A DNA stretch of 64,000 nucleotides from Mycolicibacterium nivoides. Lineage in GTDB: Bacteria; Actinomycetota; Actinomycetes; Mycobacteriales; Mycobacteriaceae. The position numbers were made by a program, and so were the translations under genes. Below the pieces are notes generated by a model, which had not been told where the DNA came from, searched no databases, and worked only from the letters and a program-made list of their open reading frames with translations. This document shows, one piece after another, positions 1 to 7,650 of the stretch; position 1 is the first letter of the stretch, and each line of letters begins with the position of its first letter. Where the stretch lies: contig NZ_CP034072.1 of NCBI RefSeq assembly GCF_003855255.1, forward strand, positions 2,994,901 through 3,058,900, read 5' to 3'.

Positions 1-70
1 GTTATCTGGGGTCAGATTCTGATGTTTACTGTTGTTCCCGCTGAGGCGATCTGATCTAGTCGGGCCTGAT

Positions 71-100
71 CGGAAACAGGTTAGGCTGTTGGTGTTTCCG
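71..100. repeat. Inverted repeat downstream of the Met-rich protein gene
   Basis: CGGAAACA at 71-78 is matched by its reverse complement TGTTTCCG at 93-100, giving 8-bp arms around a 14-nt loop. It lies about 40 nt past the stop codon of the minus-strand gene that follows. There is no U-rich tail, so a terminator role is only possible. Nothing else is evident in positions 1-139. Confidence 0.3.
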
Positions 101-139
101 GTTAGGGGTTGGTTGGTGCGTTCTGGTTGACGCGACGAT

Positions 140-688
140 TCAGGAGCCCATCATTCCGCGGCCGCCCATCATCGGGCCCATCATGGCGGGCATGCCGTCG
201 GTGACGAAGCCGGTGACTTCGTGTGCGTGGGCGCGGATGGTGTTGGTGAGCTCGGGGTCGGAGGAGGTCTCGGTGGCGATAACTCCGTTAGGTGTCAGTG
301 TGATTCGCCGCTGGTAGTCGGTTGCATGGCGGAACAGGGTGGGCAGGCTTTGACTCATGCAGCTCACTTCGGCGCCTTGGTCGAGATGCTGATACATCGA
401 GGAGACGTGGGCGTGCAGTTGCGCGACGAGATCGGGGGCGTCGGATTCGGTGGTGGTACGGATGCCTCCGGGGATGTTTTCCACGGTGCGGCGCAGTTCG
501 GTGTGGCGGGCGAACATGGTCATGTAGCGATCCATGTCGGTGCCGGAGACTCCGCCCATCATGCCGGGACCGTTGGCGTTCCCGGTGGGCATGCGAATAC
601 TGTTGGTGCGCAACAGGTATCCCAGTGCGGCGATCGCCCCTGCCCCACTGAGTAGGGCAAGTGCGGCGCGTCTGGTGAATTCGGTCAT
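140..688 (-). CDS. Exported Met/His-rich protein of metal island
   Basis: A 182-residue protein of unknown family. It starts with RR at residues 6-7 followed by a hydrophobic stretch to about residue 25, which suggests a Tat-type signal or membrane anchor. Two Met/Gly-rich segments flank the middle: near residues 40-46 (GPGMMGG) and the extreme C-terminus, where MMGPMMGG precedes MMGS. Such clusters suit Cu(I)/Ag(I) or other soft-metal binding, but no enzymatic motif is visible. It is the last gene of a minus-strand cluster (DsbA-like, two methyltransferases, this gene) opposite the CmtR/ATPase pair, so a periplasmic metal-handling role is inferred from context and composition only. Confidence 0.6.
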   Translation of the reverse strand: MTEFTRRAALALLSGAGAIAALGYLLRTNSIRMPTGNANGPGMMGGVSGTDMDRYMTMFARHTELRRTVENIPGGIRTTTESDAPDLVAQLHAHVSSMYQHLDQGAEVSCMSQSLPTLFRHATDYQRRITLTPNGVIATETSSDPELTNTIRAHAHEVTGFVTDGMPAMMGPMMGGRGMMGS

Positions 689-742
689 GTGCGGCTGCTT
701 TCGTGATGGTGTCCCGCTCGGACCCCTTGGCTGCAGGGCAGG

Positions 743-1378
743 TCAGGTGGCAGGGGTTTTGTGGGCGACGACGCGTTCGACGAGGCCGAGTGTGAACCGC
801 TCACGATGGTCGATCGCGAGGTCGGTCGCGGCCCGCAGGTGCTCTAGGGGGCGACGTAGGAAGTGTTCGCCGCCGAGGGGAATGGTGAATAGTTCGAGGC
901 CCCGCTGCACGGCTCGGACTGGGGCGGTGCTGCTGCGGATGTGGTCGACGAGGATGAGTTTTCCGCCGGGGCGCAGGACTCGGGTCATTTCGGTGAGGGC
1001 TTGGGTGTGGTCGGGGATGGCGCAGAGCCCGAAGGTGCAGACGACGGTGTCGAAGCTGGCATCGTCGAACGGCAGGTGATGCGCGTCGGCTTGTTGCAGG
1101 GTGGCGGGGTGACCGAGGTCGGCGGCGCGTTGGCGGGCGATGTCGAGCATCTGCTGGCTCCAGTCGATCCCGGTCAGGGTGACGTTCTCGGGGTAGAAGG
1201 CAAGGTTGAGTCCGGTGCCGATCGCGACCTCCAGGACGTCGCCGGTGGCTTGGCTGCAGACCCATTGGCGGGAGTCGCCGAACAGGTGGCGGTCGAAGAA
1301 CCCGATCTCACGGTCATAGGTGCGAGATTTCTTGTCCCAGTACCGGTTCCAGCGGGCGGTGCGATCATCGGTGGGCAT
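743..1378 (-). CDS. Class I SAM-dependent methyltransferase
   Basis: A 211-residue Rossmann-fold methyltransferase. The SAM-binding motif I is VLEVAIGTGLN at about residues 48-58, followed by an acidic residue in GIDWSQQML and by the LRPGGKLILVDH strand near residues 137-148. It resembles UbiE/phospholipid methyltransferases, but the substrate cannot be read. The start is ATG at 1378, preceded by GAGGTGA. It lies 20 nt downstream of the membrane methyltransferase gene and 54 nt upstream of the Met-rich exported protein, so these are probably co-transcribed. In metal islands such pairs may modify metals or damaged lipids; this is inference. Confidence 0.85.
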   Translation of the reverse strand: MPTDDRTARWNRYWDKKSRTYDREIGFFDRHLFGDSRQWVCSQATGDVLEVAIGTGLNLAFYPENVTLTGIDWSQQMLDIARQRAADLGHPATLQQADAHHLPFDDASFDTVVCTFGLCAIPDHTQALTEMTRVLRPGGKLILVDHIRSSTAPVRAVQRGLELFTIPLGGEHFLRRPLEHLRAATDLAIDHRERFTLGLVERVVAHKTPAT

Positions 1379-1398
1379 GGTTCACCTCGCGTCGGCGG

Positions 1399-2010
1399 TC
1401 AGACGGTCAGGCGGCGTCCGATGTAGGGAACGAACCGGCCGACAGCCCCACAGTAGTCCCGGTAGGCCTGGCCGTGGATGGTGTTGAGGTAGGGCTCTTC
1501 GACCACTCGTACCTGCAGTTCGATCGTGGCCCACAAGACGGCGAAGGCGGCCAGGGCAAGCGGGTTTGGGGTGATCAGGGTGATGCCGGCGGCGAAGATC
1601 AGCATGGCGGTGAAGATGGGGTTGCGTACCAGCGCGAACACGCCGTGGCGCACCAATGTGGTTGTTTCGCTGGGGTCCACTCCGATGCGCCACGATGGGC
1701 CCATGTCGCGTTGGGCGTGGACGGTGGCGGCGATCCCGGCGACGGCCAGCACTATGCCGGTGGTCTGGATCCACGGCGCATCAAGCACGGCCATCGGGGT
1801 GAGGATGTCGAGCAGTTGCAGCAGGGGCGCGGCCGCCCCGGCGAGGATGGCGGCGATGAATCCGACACCGGCCAACCATTGCAGCGACCCGGGCCGACCG
1901 TGGATGCCGCGGAATCCGGTGGATCCGGTGTGGCGGTATTGGGTCCAACTGCGCCAGCCGAACCCTAAGACGGCAAAGATCACGTAGAAGATGAGCGCGG
2001 TGGCGGGCAT
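1399..2010 (-). CDS. Isoprenylcysteine methyltransferase-like membrane protein
   Basis: A 203-residue integral membrane protein of the ICMT/PEMT-type methyltransferase superfamily. Four or five hydrophobic segments are visible, at about residues 1-15, 45-70, 80-95 and 125-150. The family signature is in the C-terminal third: a VRHGVFALVRNP segment and a VVEEPYL segment with the conserved Glu-Glu, which form the cofactor site. The start at 2010 has a strong AGGAGG site. It lies between the DsbA-like gene (81 nt upstream) and the soluble methyltransferase (20 nt downstream). The substrate is unknown. Confidence 0.8.
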   Translation of the reverse strand: MPATALIFYVIFAVLGFGWRSWTQYRHTGSTGFRGIHGRPGSLQWLAGVGFIAAILAGAAAPLLQLLDILTPMAVLDAPWIQTTGIVLAVAGIAATVHAQRDMGPSWRIGVDPSETTTLVRHGVFALVRNPIFTAMLIFAAGITLITPNPLALAAFAVLWATIELQVRVVEEPYLNTIHGQAYRDYCGAVGRFVPYIGRRLTV

Positions 2011-2091
2011 GGGTGAAACCTCCTGGCCGGGACTGGGATAGGTGCCGATGTGGAGATGGGCGTTAAAGCCGATGGACGTGGGACGGCGCGG

Positions 2092-2754
2092 TTAGTTCTC
2101 GGCGAGCGCTTGATCAAGGGCCTTGGCGAGGTCTTCATAGCTGTGCGGTTGGATGCGGGTGCCGTTGAGGAAAAACGTCGGCGTGCCCTGCACCCCCAAG
2201 GCCCGGCCGTCGGCCATGTCGAGCCGGATGCGCTCCAGCGTGGCGGGATCGGCGTAGGCCGCGTCGAAAGCGGCCATATCCAGGCCGAGTTCTGCTGCGA
2301 ATCCACGGAATACGTCATCGGCCGGGGTTTGCTTTTCACCCCACTGAGCCTGGGTGTCATACATTTTGCGATACACCGCCTCCAGCTGGCCCTGCTGGGC
2401 GGCGGCTTCCACGGCCCGGGCGGCCCGCTCGGCGTTGACGTGCGCTGGCAGCGGGAAGTGGCGGATCACGAAATTCACCCGGTCCCCGTATTCAGCCCGC
2501 AACTTTTCGATCTCCGGGTAAACCGCGCGGCAACCCTCACATTCGAAGTCGAGAAACTCCACGAACGTCACCTTGCTCTCAGGCACCGAGTTGAGCCGGT
2601 GACTGTTCTCCCGCACCACCTGCCCGATCTCGCTGGTATCGGACTGCGCTGGGGCGGTCGAGTCACGGTCGCGCACCGACAGGTAGACCAGCGCACCGAT
2701 CGCCATCGCGGCGATGACGAACGCGGTGAGCAACATGCGGCTGGCGCGCGCCAT
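2092..2754 (-). CDS. DsbA-family thioredoxin-fold protein, membrane-anchored
   Basis: A 220-residue protein with an N-terminal transmembrane anchor at about residues 8-26, followed by a DsbA-like thioredoxin fold facing outward. The redox centre is C72-E-G-C75 in the DFECEGC segment, and the cis-Pro region is GVQGTPTFFLNG near residues 190-200. It would oxidise or isomerise thiols in exported proteins, and may protect metal-sensitive cysteines. It is the first gene of the minus-strand cluster and diverges from the CmtR-type regulator, with about 95 nt between them that may hold promoters for both. Family assignment is firm; the partner is not known. Confidence 0.88.
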   Translation of the reverse strand: MARASRMLLTAFVIAAMAIGALVYLSVRDRDSTAPAQSDTSEIGQVVRENSHRLNSVPESKVTFVEFLDFECEGCRAVYPEIEKLRAEYGDRVNFVIRHFPLPAHVNAERAARAVEAAAQQGQLEAVYRKMYDTQAQWGEKQTPADDVFRGFAAELGLDMAAFDAAYADPATLERIRLDMADGRALGVQGTPTFFLNGTRIQPHSYEDLAKALDQALAEN

Positions 2755-2812
2755 TCAGATACCTCTTTCGTGGGATCGGCGGCTATATCGCATGGCATCG
2801 ATGTTGGCGAGG

Positions 2813-2843
2813 TTGACCGATCAATAGCATTGGACGCTATCAT
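2813..2843 (+). promoter_or_regulatory. Candidate promoter/operator of cmtR-ATPase operon
   Basis: TTGACC at 2813-2818 and TATCAT at 2838-2843 are separated by 19 nt. Within the spacer, ATAGC at 2824-2828 is repeated inverted as GCTAT at 2836-2840. The inverted repeat overlaps the putative -10 box, as expected for repression by an ArsR/SmtB-type sensor binding its own promoter. Confidence 0.4.
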
Positions 2844-2849
2844 CGTTAT

Positions 2850-3227
2850 GTGGCGATGAAAAGTGGTTCGGTCGATCCCGCGGTGTGCGGGAATGTGGAT
2901 GCGGCGACGGCGTTGTTTCACAGCCTCTCGGATGCGACCCGGTTGGCGATCCTGCGCCGCCTGGCGGGTGGTGAGGCCCGGGTGGTGGATCTGACGGGCG
3001 AGTTGGGGTTGGCGCAGTCGACGGTGTCGGCGCATCTGGCCTGCCTGCGTGACTGCGGGTTGGTGGATTTCCGGCCGCAGGGCCGCGCCTCGGTGTATCG
3101 GCTGGCCCGCCCGGAGCTGCTGGAGATGTTGCGCGCGGCCGAGGCGGTGCTGGAGGCCACCGGCAACGCGGTGGCGTTGTGCCCCAACTACGGCCTCCCC
3201 GATCAGCGGAAGAAGGTTGCTCGATGA
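2850..3227 (+). CDS. cmtR: ArsR/SmtB-family Cd/Pb-type sensor (CmtR-like)
   Basis: A 125-residue winged-helix repressor. The DNA-recognition region is QSTVSAHLACLRDCG. Its cysteines fall at C65, C69 and C111; the 4-residue and 42-residue spacing matches the Cys57/Cys61/Cys102 metal site of Mycobacterium tuberculosis CmtR, which senses Cd(II) and Pb(II). The start is GTG at 2850, or ATG at 2856. Its stop overlaps the start of the ATPase gene by 4 nt (ATGA), so the two are translationally coupled. Metal binding should release it from the upstream promoter. Confidence 0.85.
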   Translation: MAMKSGSVDPAVCGNVDAATALFHSLSDATRLAILRRLAGGEARVVDLTGELGLAQSTVSAHLACLRDCGLVDFRPQGRASVYRLARPELLEMLRAAEAVLEATGNAVALCPNYGLPDQRKKVAR

Positions 3228-5200
3228 GTGAGGCGTGTGGCTGCGGCAGCGACGAACGTAGCGACGACGAGCACGAACCCGAACGGCTCTGGGAGATCAC
3301 CGAACTGCGCGCCGCCGCGGTGGCGGGTGTGGTGCTGCTGGCCGGGTATGTGGTCGGCGGGGCCGGCGGGCCCCGCCCGGTCGAAATCGGGTTGTATGCG
3401 CTGGCGTTGGCGATCGGGGCCTACACGTTCGTGCCCTCGACGCTGCGCCGGCTGACCCAAGGCAAGATCGGGGTCGGCACGCTGATGACGATCGCCGCGG
3501 TCGGCGCAGTGATCCTCGGCGAGGTCGGCGAGGCCGCCATGCTGGCGTTCCTGTTCTCCATCAGCGAAGGTCTCGAAGAATACTCGCTGGCCCGCACCCG
3601 CCGCGGCCTGCGCGCCCTGTTGTCGCTGGTGCCCGATGAGGCCACCGTCCTGCGCGACGGCGCCGAAACCATCATCCCGCCAAGCGAATTGCGGGTGGGT
3701 GACCGGATGCTGGTCAAACCCGGTGAACGCGTCGCCACCGACGGGGTCATCGTCTCAGGCCGTACCGCGCTGGATGTTTCGGCGATCACCGGCGAATCCG
3801 TGCCGGTGGAGGCCGGGCCCGGTGATGAGGTGTTCGCCGGGTCGATCAACGGCACCGGGGTGCTCGAGGTCGAGGTCACCAGCAGCGCCGCCGACAACTC
3901 GCTGGCCCGCATTGTGGCCATCGTGGAGGCCGAGCAGTCCCGCAAGGGCGAAGCCCAGCGCCTGGCCGACCGCATCGCCAAACCCCTGGTCCCGACGATC
4001 ATGATCGCCGGCGTCCTCATCGCGGCCATCGGCAGCGTGTTGGGTGATCCGCTGGTGTGGATCGAACGCGCCCTGGTGGTGCTGGTGGCGGCCTCCCCAT
4101 GCGCGCTGGCGATCTCGGTGCCGGTCACCGTGGTCGCCGCGATCGGCGCGGCCAGCAAGCTCGGCGTCCTGGTCAAGGGCGGCGCGGCGCTGGAAGCCCT
4201 GGGCGCGGTCCGCACCGTGGCGCTGGATAAGACCGGCACATTGACTGCCAACAAGCCCACCGTCATCGACGTCGCCACCACCAACGGCGCCACCCGCGAG
4301 CATGTGCTGGAGGTCGCGGCGGCGTTGGAGGCCCGCAGCGAACACCCCCTGGCTGCAGCGATCCTCGCCGCCGCCGAGGGCCCGGTCCGACCCGCCGAGG
4401 AGGTGGAGGCGGTCACCGGCGCCGGCCTCACCGGGTATCGCGACGGCCGCCGGTTGCGGCTCGGTCGGCCCGGCTGGCTCGATCCCGGCCCGCTGGCCGA
4501 ACAGGTCGCCAAGATGCAGGCCGCCGGGGCGACCGCGGTGCTGGTCGAAGACAACGGTCAGGTCATTGGGGCGGTCGCGGTGCGTGACGAACTACGGCCC
4601 GAAGCCGCCCGGGTCGTCGAGGCGTTACGCCGTGGGGGTTATCAGGTGGCGATGCTGACCGGTGACAACCAAGCGACCGCGACCGCCCTGGCCAAGCAGG
4701 TGGGGATCGATACGGTGCATGCTGATCTGCGGCCCGAAGACAAGGCCGCGCTGATTAGTCAACTGCGCCAACATTCCTCGACGGCCATGGTCGGTGACGG
4801 CGTCAACGACGCCCCCGCCCTGGCCACCGCAGACCTCGGCATCGCCATGGGCGCAATGGGCACCGACGTGGCGATCGAAACCGCCGACGTCGCCCTCATG
4901 GGTGAAGACCTGCGCCACCTCACCCAAGCCTTCGCCCACGCCCGCCGTGCCCGGCGCATCATGCTGCAAAACGTCGGCCTCTCACTGGGCCTGATCACGG
5001 TACTCATTCCGCTCGCCCTCACCGGGATGCTGGGGTTGGCCGCGGTCGTCGCCGTGCACGAACTCGCCGAAATCGTCGTCATCGCCAACGGGGTCCGCGC
5101 CGGACGCACCAAACCCCTCCGGGGCGCCATCATCGAAACCGGAACCGACTCCCACCGGCTGGCACACACCCGCACCCAGGAAACCACGACAGCCAGTTGA
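3224..5200 (+). CDS. P1B-type heavy-metal translocating ATPase (CtpG-like)
   Basis: A 658-residue P-type ATPase for metal efflux. Visible motifs are a Cys-rich N-terminus (CGCG at 5-8), TGES at 189-192 (actuator), SPC at 291-293 in the metal-path helix, the phosphorylated Asp in DKTGT at 335-339, the SEHPLA nucleotide-site motif, GDGVNDAP in the P-domain hinge, and HELAE at 612-616 in the last membrane region. SPC rather than CPC is unusual for a Cd/Zn pump and recalls P1B-4 enzymes, although the coupled CmtR-type sensor points to Cd(II)/Pb(II). ATG at 3224 is preferred over upstream starts because it overlaps the cmtR stop. Substrate is inferred from context. Confidence 0.9.
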   Translation: MSEACGCGSDERSDDEHEPERLWEITELRAAAVAGVVLLAGYVVGGAGGPRPVEIGLYALALAIGAYTFVPSTLRRLTQGKIGVGTLMTIAAVGAVILGEVGEAAMLAFLFSISEGLEEYSLARTRRGLRALLSLVPDEATVLRDGAETIIPPSELRVGDRMLVKPGERVATDGVIVSGRTALDVSAITGESVPVEAGPGDEVFAGSINGTGVLEVEVTSSAADNSLARIVAIVEAEQSRKGEAQRLADRIAKPLVPTIMIAGVLIAAIGSVLGDPLVWIERALVVLVAASPCALAISVPVTVVAAIGAASKLGVLVKGGAALEALGAVRTVALDKTGTLTANKPTVIDVATTNGATREHVLEVAAALEARSEHPLAAAILAAAEGPVRPAEEVEAVTGAGLTGYRDGRRLRLGRPGWLDPGPLAEQVAKMQAAGATAVLVEDNGQVIGAVAVRDELRPEAARVVEALRRGGYQVAMLTGDNQATATALAKQVGIDTVHADLRPEDKAALISQLRQHSSTAMVGDGVNDAPALATADLGIAMGAMGTDVAIETADVALMGEDLRHLTQAFAHARRARRIMLQNVGLSLGLITVLIPLALTGMLGLAAVVAVHELAEIVVIANGVRAGRTKPLRGAIIETGTDSHRLAHTRTQETTTAS

Positions 5201-5272
5201 ACTCGGGGCGCAACAGGATCACGTCACAGCCAAGAGGGGTCGGCCGAGCAACGGGGTGAAACCCCGGATCGA

Positions 5273-5536
5273 TCAGGTCAACGGTGTCGCACTCCGCAGC
5301 GCCGCCAGCACGCGATCCCTGGTCGGAAGGTCCAATCGGCATGCATCAGCTGCCAACTCAGTGCCCGGCTTCATGATATCCACACCATCAACGAGCACCG
5401 TCGGCGATGGATATGCACCGACCCTTTCCACCACCACATCGTCAGCGATACCCACCTCAGACAGACACTCGGCGAGCAAGCGCCGAGCCGCCGCCGCATT
5501 CGGACACCCCGGGCTCGTGAGAAGCTCCACACGCAT
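5273..5536 (-). CDS. Thioredoxin/glutaredoxin-like small protein
   Basis: An 87-residue protein starting MRVELLTSPGCPNA, a beta-strand followed by a single-Cys SPGC motif (C11) at the N-terminal end of a helix, as in glutaredoxin-fold proteins. It ends with a SPTVLVDGVD strand and a cis-Pro-like position. Similar sequences occur beside organomercurial or mercury genes in actinobacteria, so a thiol or metal relay role is likely. Only one of the two redox cysteines is present at the usual CXXC, the second being Ala. ATG at 5536 is chosen because upstream codons are low-complexity and enter the insertion-sequence scar. Confidence 0.65.
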   Translation of the reverse strand: MRVELLTSPGCPNAAAARRLLAECLSEVGIADDVVVERVGAYPSPTVLVDGVDIMKPGTELAADACRLDLPTRDRVLAALRSATPLT

Positions 5537-5576
5537 ACATCCAGCTTCGCTCAACCCGCGCGAGTTCTGCACGCCT

Positions 5577-5626
5577 CCAGGCGGGGCCAACTGACACCGC
5601 CCAGGCGGAGCCAATTTAGGTTGACA
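5577..5626. mobile_element. Probable insertion-sequence end scar
   Basis: Two near-identical 14-bp units, CCAGGCGGGGCCAA at 5577-5590 and CCAGGCGGAGCCAA at 5601-5614, are followed by TTTAGGTTGACA ending at 5626. Read from the minus strand this begins TGTCAACC and contains repeated internal motifs, like the multiple terminal repeats of IS21-type elements. No transposase is present, so only an end would remain. The ATPase remnant begins 9 nt later. Confidence 0.4.
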
Positions 5627-5634
5627 TAGGCACG

Positions 5635-5742
5635 GTGCACGAAATCGTCGTCATCGCCAACGGTGTGCGCGCCGGACGCACCACACCACTGGCCGCTGGT
5701 GCCACGACCGAAGCGCCGACGGCGGCTGCAACGCACACATAG
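5635..5742 (+). pseudogene. C-terminal remnant of a P-type metal ATPase
   Basis: A 35-codon open stretch ending in TAG encodes VHE followed by IVVIANGVRAGRT, the same as the extreme C-terminus of the intact ATPase upstream (612-627), except that the three residues LAE are missing. The tail after that diverges. No upstream ATPase sequence remains, so this is the end of a second pump gene removed by insertion and deletion at the adjoining scar. Confidence 0.8.
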
Positions 5743-5798
5743 GCCCACCACCAGTGGTGGCGCTGCTGGCTGACGCTGGCCTGACCGCTCAGCGGGCG

Positions 5799-6164
5799 CT
5801 ATGCGCGAAGCCAGTCCCATGCGGGTTCGAGTTGATCGCGTGGAAACGTCTTCAGTTGACCGCGGATGAGCAGTGCCGCGGGTATTTTGACGCACCATTC
5901 TTCCCATTTCGGGGCGCCCAGCATGGCGATCTTGTCGAAGTGACGTCGATGTTTGAGGTCGAAGATCGTGTTGGCCCAGGCCGCGGGAAGGGTCCAGCCT
6001 TCAAAGGATTCGTCGATCAGGATCAGCACCCGCAACGTGGTGTACTGCTCCAGAAGGGAGTCGATTCGTGGGCCGAGCACGTCGCGGTAGGTTTGCCGGT
6101 TCAGCTTGCCGCTGAACCGGATTCCGACGACATTGCCGGTGCTGCAGGACAGGAACTCGATCAC
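5799..6164 (-). CDS. SpoIIAA-like (STAS-type) protein
   Basis: A 121-residue protein resembling the SpoIIAA-like family. It has alternating strands and helices, with the IEFLSCSTGNVVGIRFSGK start and the LRVLILIDESFEGW core near residues 44-57. Members occur as stand-alone lipid-binding or regulatory proteins. The GTG start at 6164 is supported by an AGGAGG site 7 nt upstream. It is the last gene of the MerR-controlled minus-strand operon, 23 nt after the YnfA-like gene. Its role in metal response is unknown. Confidence 0.72.
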   Translation of the reverse strand: MIEFLSCSTGNVVGIRFSGKLNRQTYRDVLGPRIDSLLEQYTTLRVLILIDESFEGWTLPAAWANTIFDLKHRRHFDKIAMLGAPKWEEWCVKIPAALLIRGQLKTFPRDQLEPAWDWLRA

Positions 6165-6187
6165 AGCATGCCCCTCCTGGGGAAGTG

Positions 6188-6520
6188 TCAGTGCGCGCGT
6201 GGGCCGTACATGATCACGGCGACGCCGGCCAGGCAGACCAGGGCGCCGATGATGTCCCAGCGGTCGGGTCGAAACCCGTCCAGCGCCATGCCCCAGGCCA
6301 GTGAGCCGGCGACGAACACGCCGCCGTAGGCGGCCAGGATCCGGCCGAAATGCGCATCCGGCTGCAGGGTGGCGACAAACCCGTAGATTCCGAGTGCGAT
6401 GACGCCGAGCCCGGCCCATAGCCAGCCGCGTTGCTCGCGCACACCTTGCCAGATCAGCCACGCGCCTCCGATTTCGGCGACCGCGGCCAACACGAACAAC
6501 AGGATTGAACGGATCACCAT
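6188..6520 (-). CDS. YnfA family (UPF0060) membrane protein
   Basis: A 110-residue, four-helix membrane protein of the UPF0060/YnfA family, related in fold to small multidrug resistance transporters. Typical features are the [17 protein letters not shown] first helix with its conserved Glu, the [21 protein letters not shown] segment and a C-terminal MYGPR. Length equals that usual for the family. It lies 10 nt downstream of the MerT-like gene in the MerR operon. Its substrate is not established. Confidence 0.9.
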   Translation of the reverse strand: MVIRSILLFVLAAVAEIGGAWLIWQGVREQRGWLWAGLGVIALGIYGFVATLQPDAHFGRILAAYGGVFVAGSLAWGMALDGFRPDRWDIIGALVCLAGVAVIMYGPRAH

Positions 6521-6530
6521 GGTGATGACC

Positions 6531-6863
6531 CTAGGAGACCTGGCCGGGCACTGGGGCCGCTGCCGGCTGTGATCGTCGGCACCGGCAACTGGTGTTCGTG
6601 TTCGGACGAGTGCACTGGCAGGTGTCGGCTCCGCGTCGGCGGTAGGCGCGGATCTGTGACACGACCACCCCGACGACTCCGACGGCGATGAGCGCGAATC
6701 CGAGTGGCTCTAGCCACCGGGAACCGACGAGCAGCATGCCACCGCCGGCGATGCCGGCCGCGGCCAGCAGTGGCACGACCACACAGCAGCCCACACATGC
6801 CAGCGCCCCGACGCCGATCGATGCCCACCACGCCTTGCGGGCGCGGTCGTCAGCAGCAGCCAC
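6531..6863 (-). CDS. MerT/MerC-like two-helix metal transport protein
   Basis: A 110-residue membrane protein. The first helix contains CVGCC (residues 23-27), like the vicinal cysteines of mercuric transporters, and the second helix spans about residues 52-70. The C-terminal tail carries CQC at 82-84 and CRC at 93-95, potential cytoplasmic relay thiols. GTG at 6863 is chosen: an AAAGGCGG site precedes it and it overlaps the 3' end of merR by 14 nt. It probably imports or relays thiophilic metal ions; mercury is inferred from the family only, as no merA is seen in this window. Confidence 0.72.
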   Translation of the reverse strand: MAAADDRARKAWWASIGVGALACVGCCVVVPLLAAAGIAGGGMLLVGSRWLEPLGFALIAVGVVGVVVSQIRAYRRRGADTCQCTRPNTNTSCRCRRSQPAAAPVPGQVS

Positions 6864-7302
6864 CGGTGCCGCCTTTCGTCTCGTTGTCGGGTTCTGCGGT
6901 GAATGGTAGTGGGCAGCAGGGGCTTTCGGCGCAGGCGAGGAGGTCGTCACAGCCCGCGGCGAGCGCAGCACGCAGCGTGTCGCGCACGGCGGTAAGTTCG
7001 GCGAGCTTCTGGTCGACCTCGGCCAGTTTGGTGGCCGCCCGGGTGTGTAGTCCGGCCTCGGAGCGGCTACCGAGTCGGGTGGCGGCCAACAGGTCGGCGA
7101 CTTCGTCGAGGGTGAAGCCCAACCGTTGCGCGGCCTTGATCACCCGCATCATGGTCACGGTTTCCGGTGGGTATAGGCGGTGTCCACCCAGTGATCGCTG
7201 CGGCTGGCGCAGCAGGCCGCGTCGCTCGTAGTAGCGCAGCGTCTCGGTGTTGACCCCGGCTGCGGCCGCGACCTGCCCGCTGCGCAATCCGCTGTCGCTC
7301 AC
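6850..7302 (-). CDS. merR: MerR-family metal-responsive regulator
   Basis: A 150-residue regulator with an N-terminal winged helix (LRYYERRGLL at 22-31) and a long dimerisation helix at about residues 85-117. It carries C118, C124, C129, C130 and a terminal CC. The first mercury ligand of classical MerR (Cys82 of Tn501 MerR) has no counterpart: the region RLGSRSEAG contains no Cys. It may therefore sense another metal or use different ligands. The start overlaps the preceding gene's stop by 4 nt. It would activate the promoter at 7651-7681 by untwisting its 19-bp spacer. Confidence 0.85.
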   Translation of the reverse strand: MSDSGLRSGQVAAAAGVNTETLRYYERRGLLRQPQRSLGGHRLYPPETVTMMRVIKAAQRLGFTLDEVADLLAATRLGSRSEAGLHTRAATKLAEVDQKLAELTAVRDTLRAALAAGCDDLLACAESPCCPLPFTAEPDNETKGGTGGCC

Positions 7303-7643
7303 CGTGTCTGCCCCGTCGTCATGTCACCGATCCGCTGTGCGAGGGCGTCGAGCACGTCGGTGTGCGACGGGGGAACGCCGATGCTTATCACCACATCCGA
7401 ACCGGCCGTGTCGAAGTCGAAGCGGAAAAACGAGCAGCAGCCGACTTCGCGTGCCGCCAGGTCGCGGGCAGCGGCCTCGGCGTCGGCGGCCAGCACAAGA
7501 TCCAACCGTGTGGCACTCACCCGTACCGACCGCAGCACCGATTGACCGAATAGCCCGTCGAACTCGGCCACCCGCAACGGCCGATCAACCGTGGGTAACG
7601 AGCACGAATCGGGCACCCAACCCGTAGTTTCCTCGCTGGCCAT
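7299..7643 (-). CDS. Conserved protein with GCCSFF motif, first gene of mer-type operon
   Basis: A 114-residue soluble protein of unknown function. It has a GCCSFFRF motif with a Cys pair at about residues 68-69 between an Ala-rich helix and a strand, which could bind a soft metal. No signal peptide is seen. The ATG at 7643 is only about 8 nt from the predicted -10 box, so the mRNA is probably leaderless. It is the promoter-proximal gene of the operon that continues with merR, the MerT-like gene, ynfA-like and SpoIIAA-like genes. Confidence 0.65.
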   Translation of the reverse strand: MASEETTGWVPDSCSLPTVDRPLRVAEFDGLFGQSVLRSVRVSATRLDLVLAADAEAAARDLAAREVGCCSFFRFDFDTAGSDVVISIGVPPSHTDVLDALAQRIGDMTTGQTR

Positions 7644-7650
7644 ACGTCGA

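Noticed and set aside
71..100. Inverted repeat as a certain terminator
   Set aside because: The loop is long and there is no U-rich tail; kept only as a low-confidence repeat.
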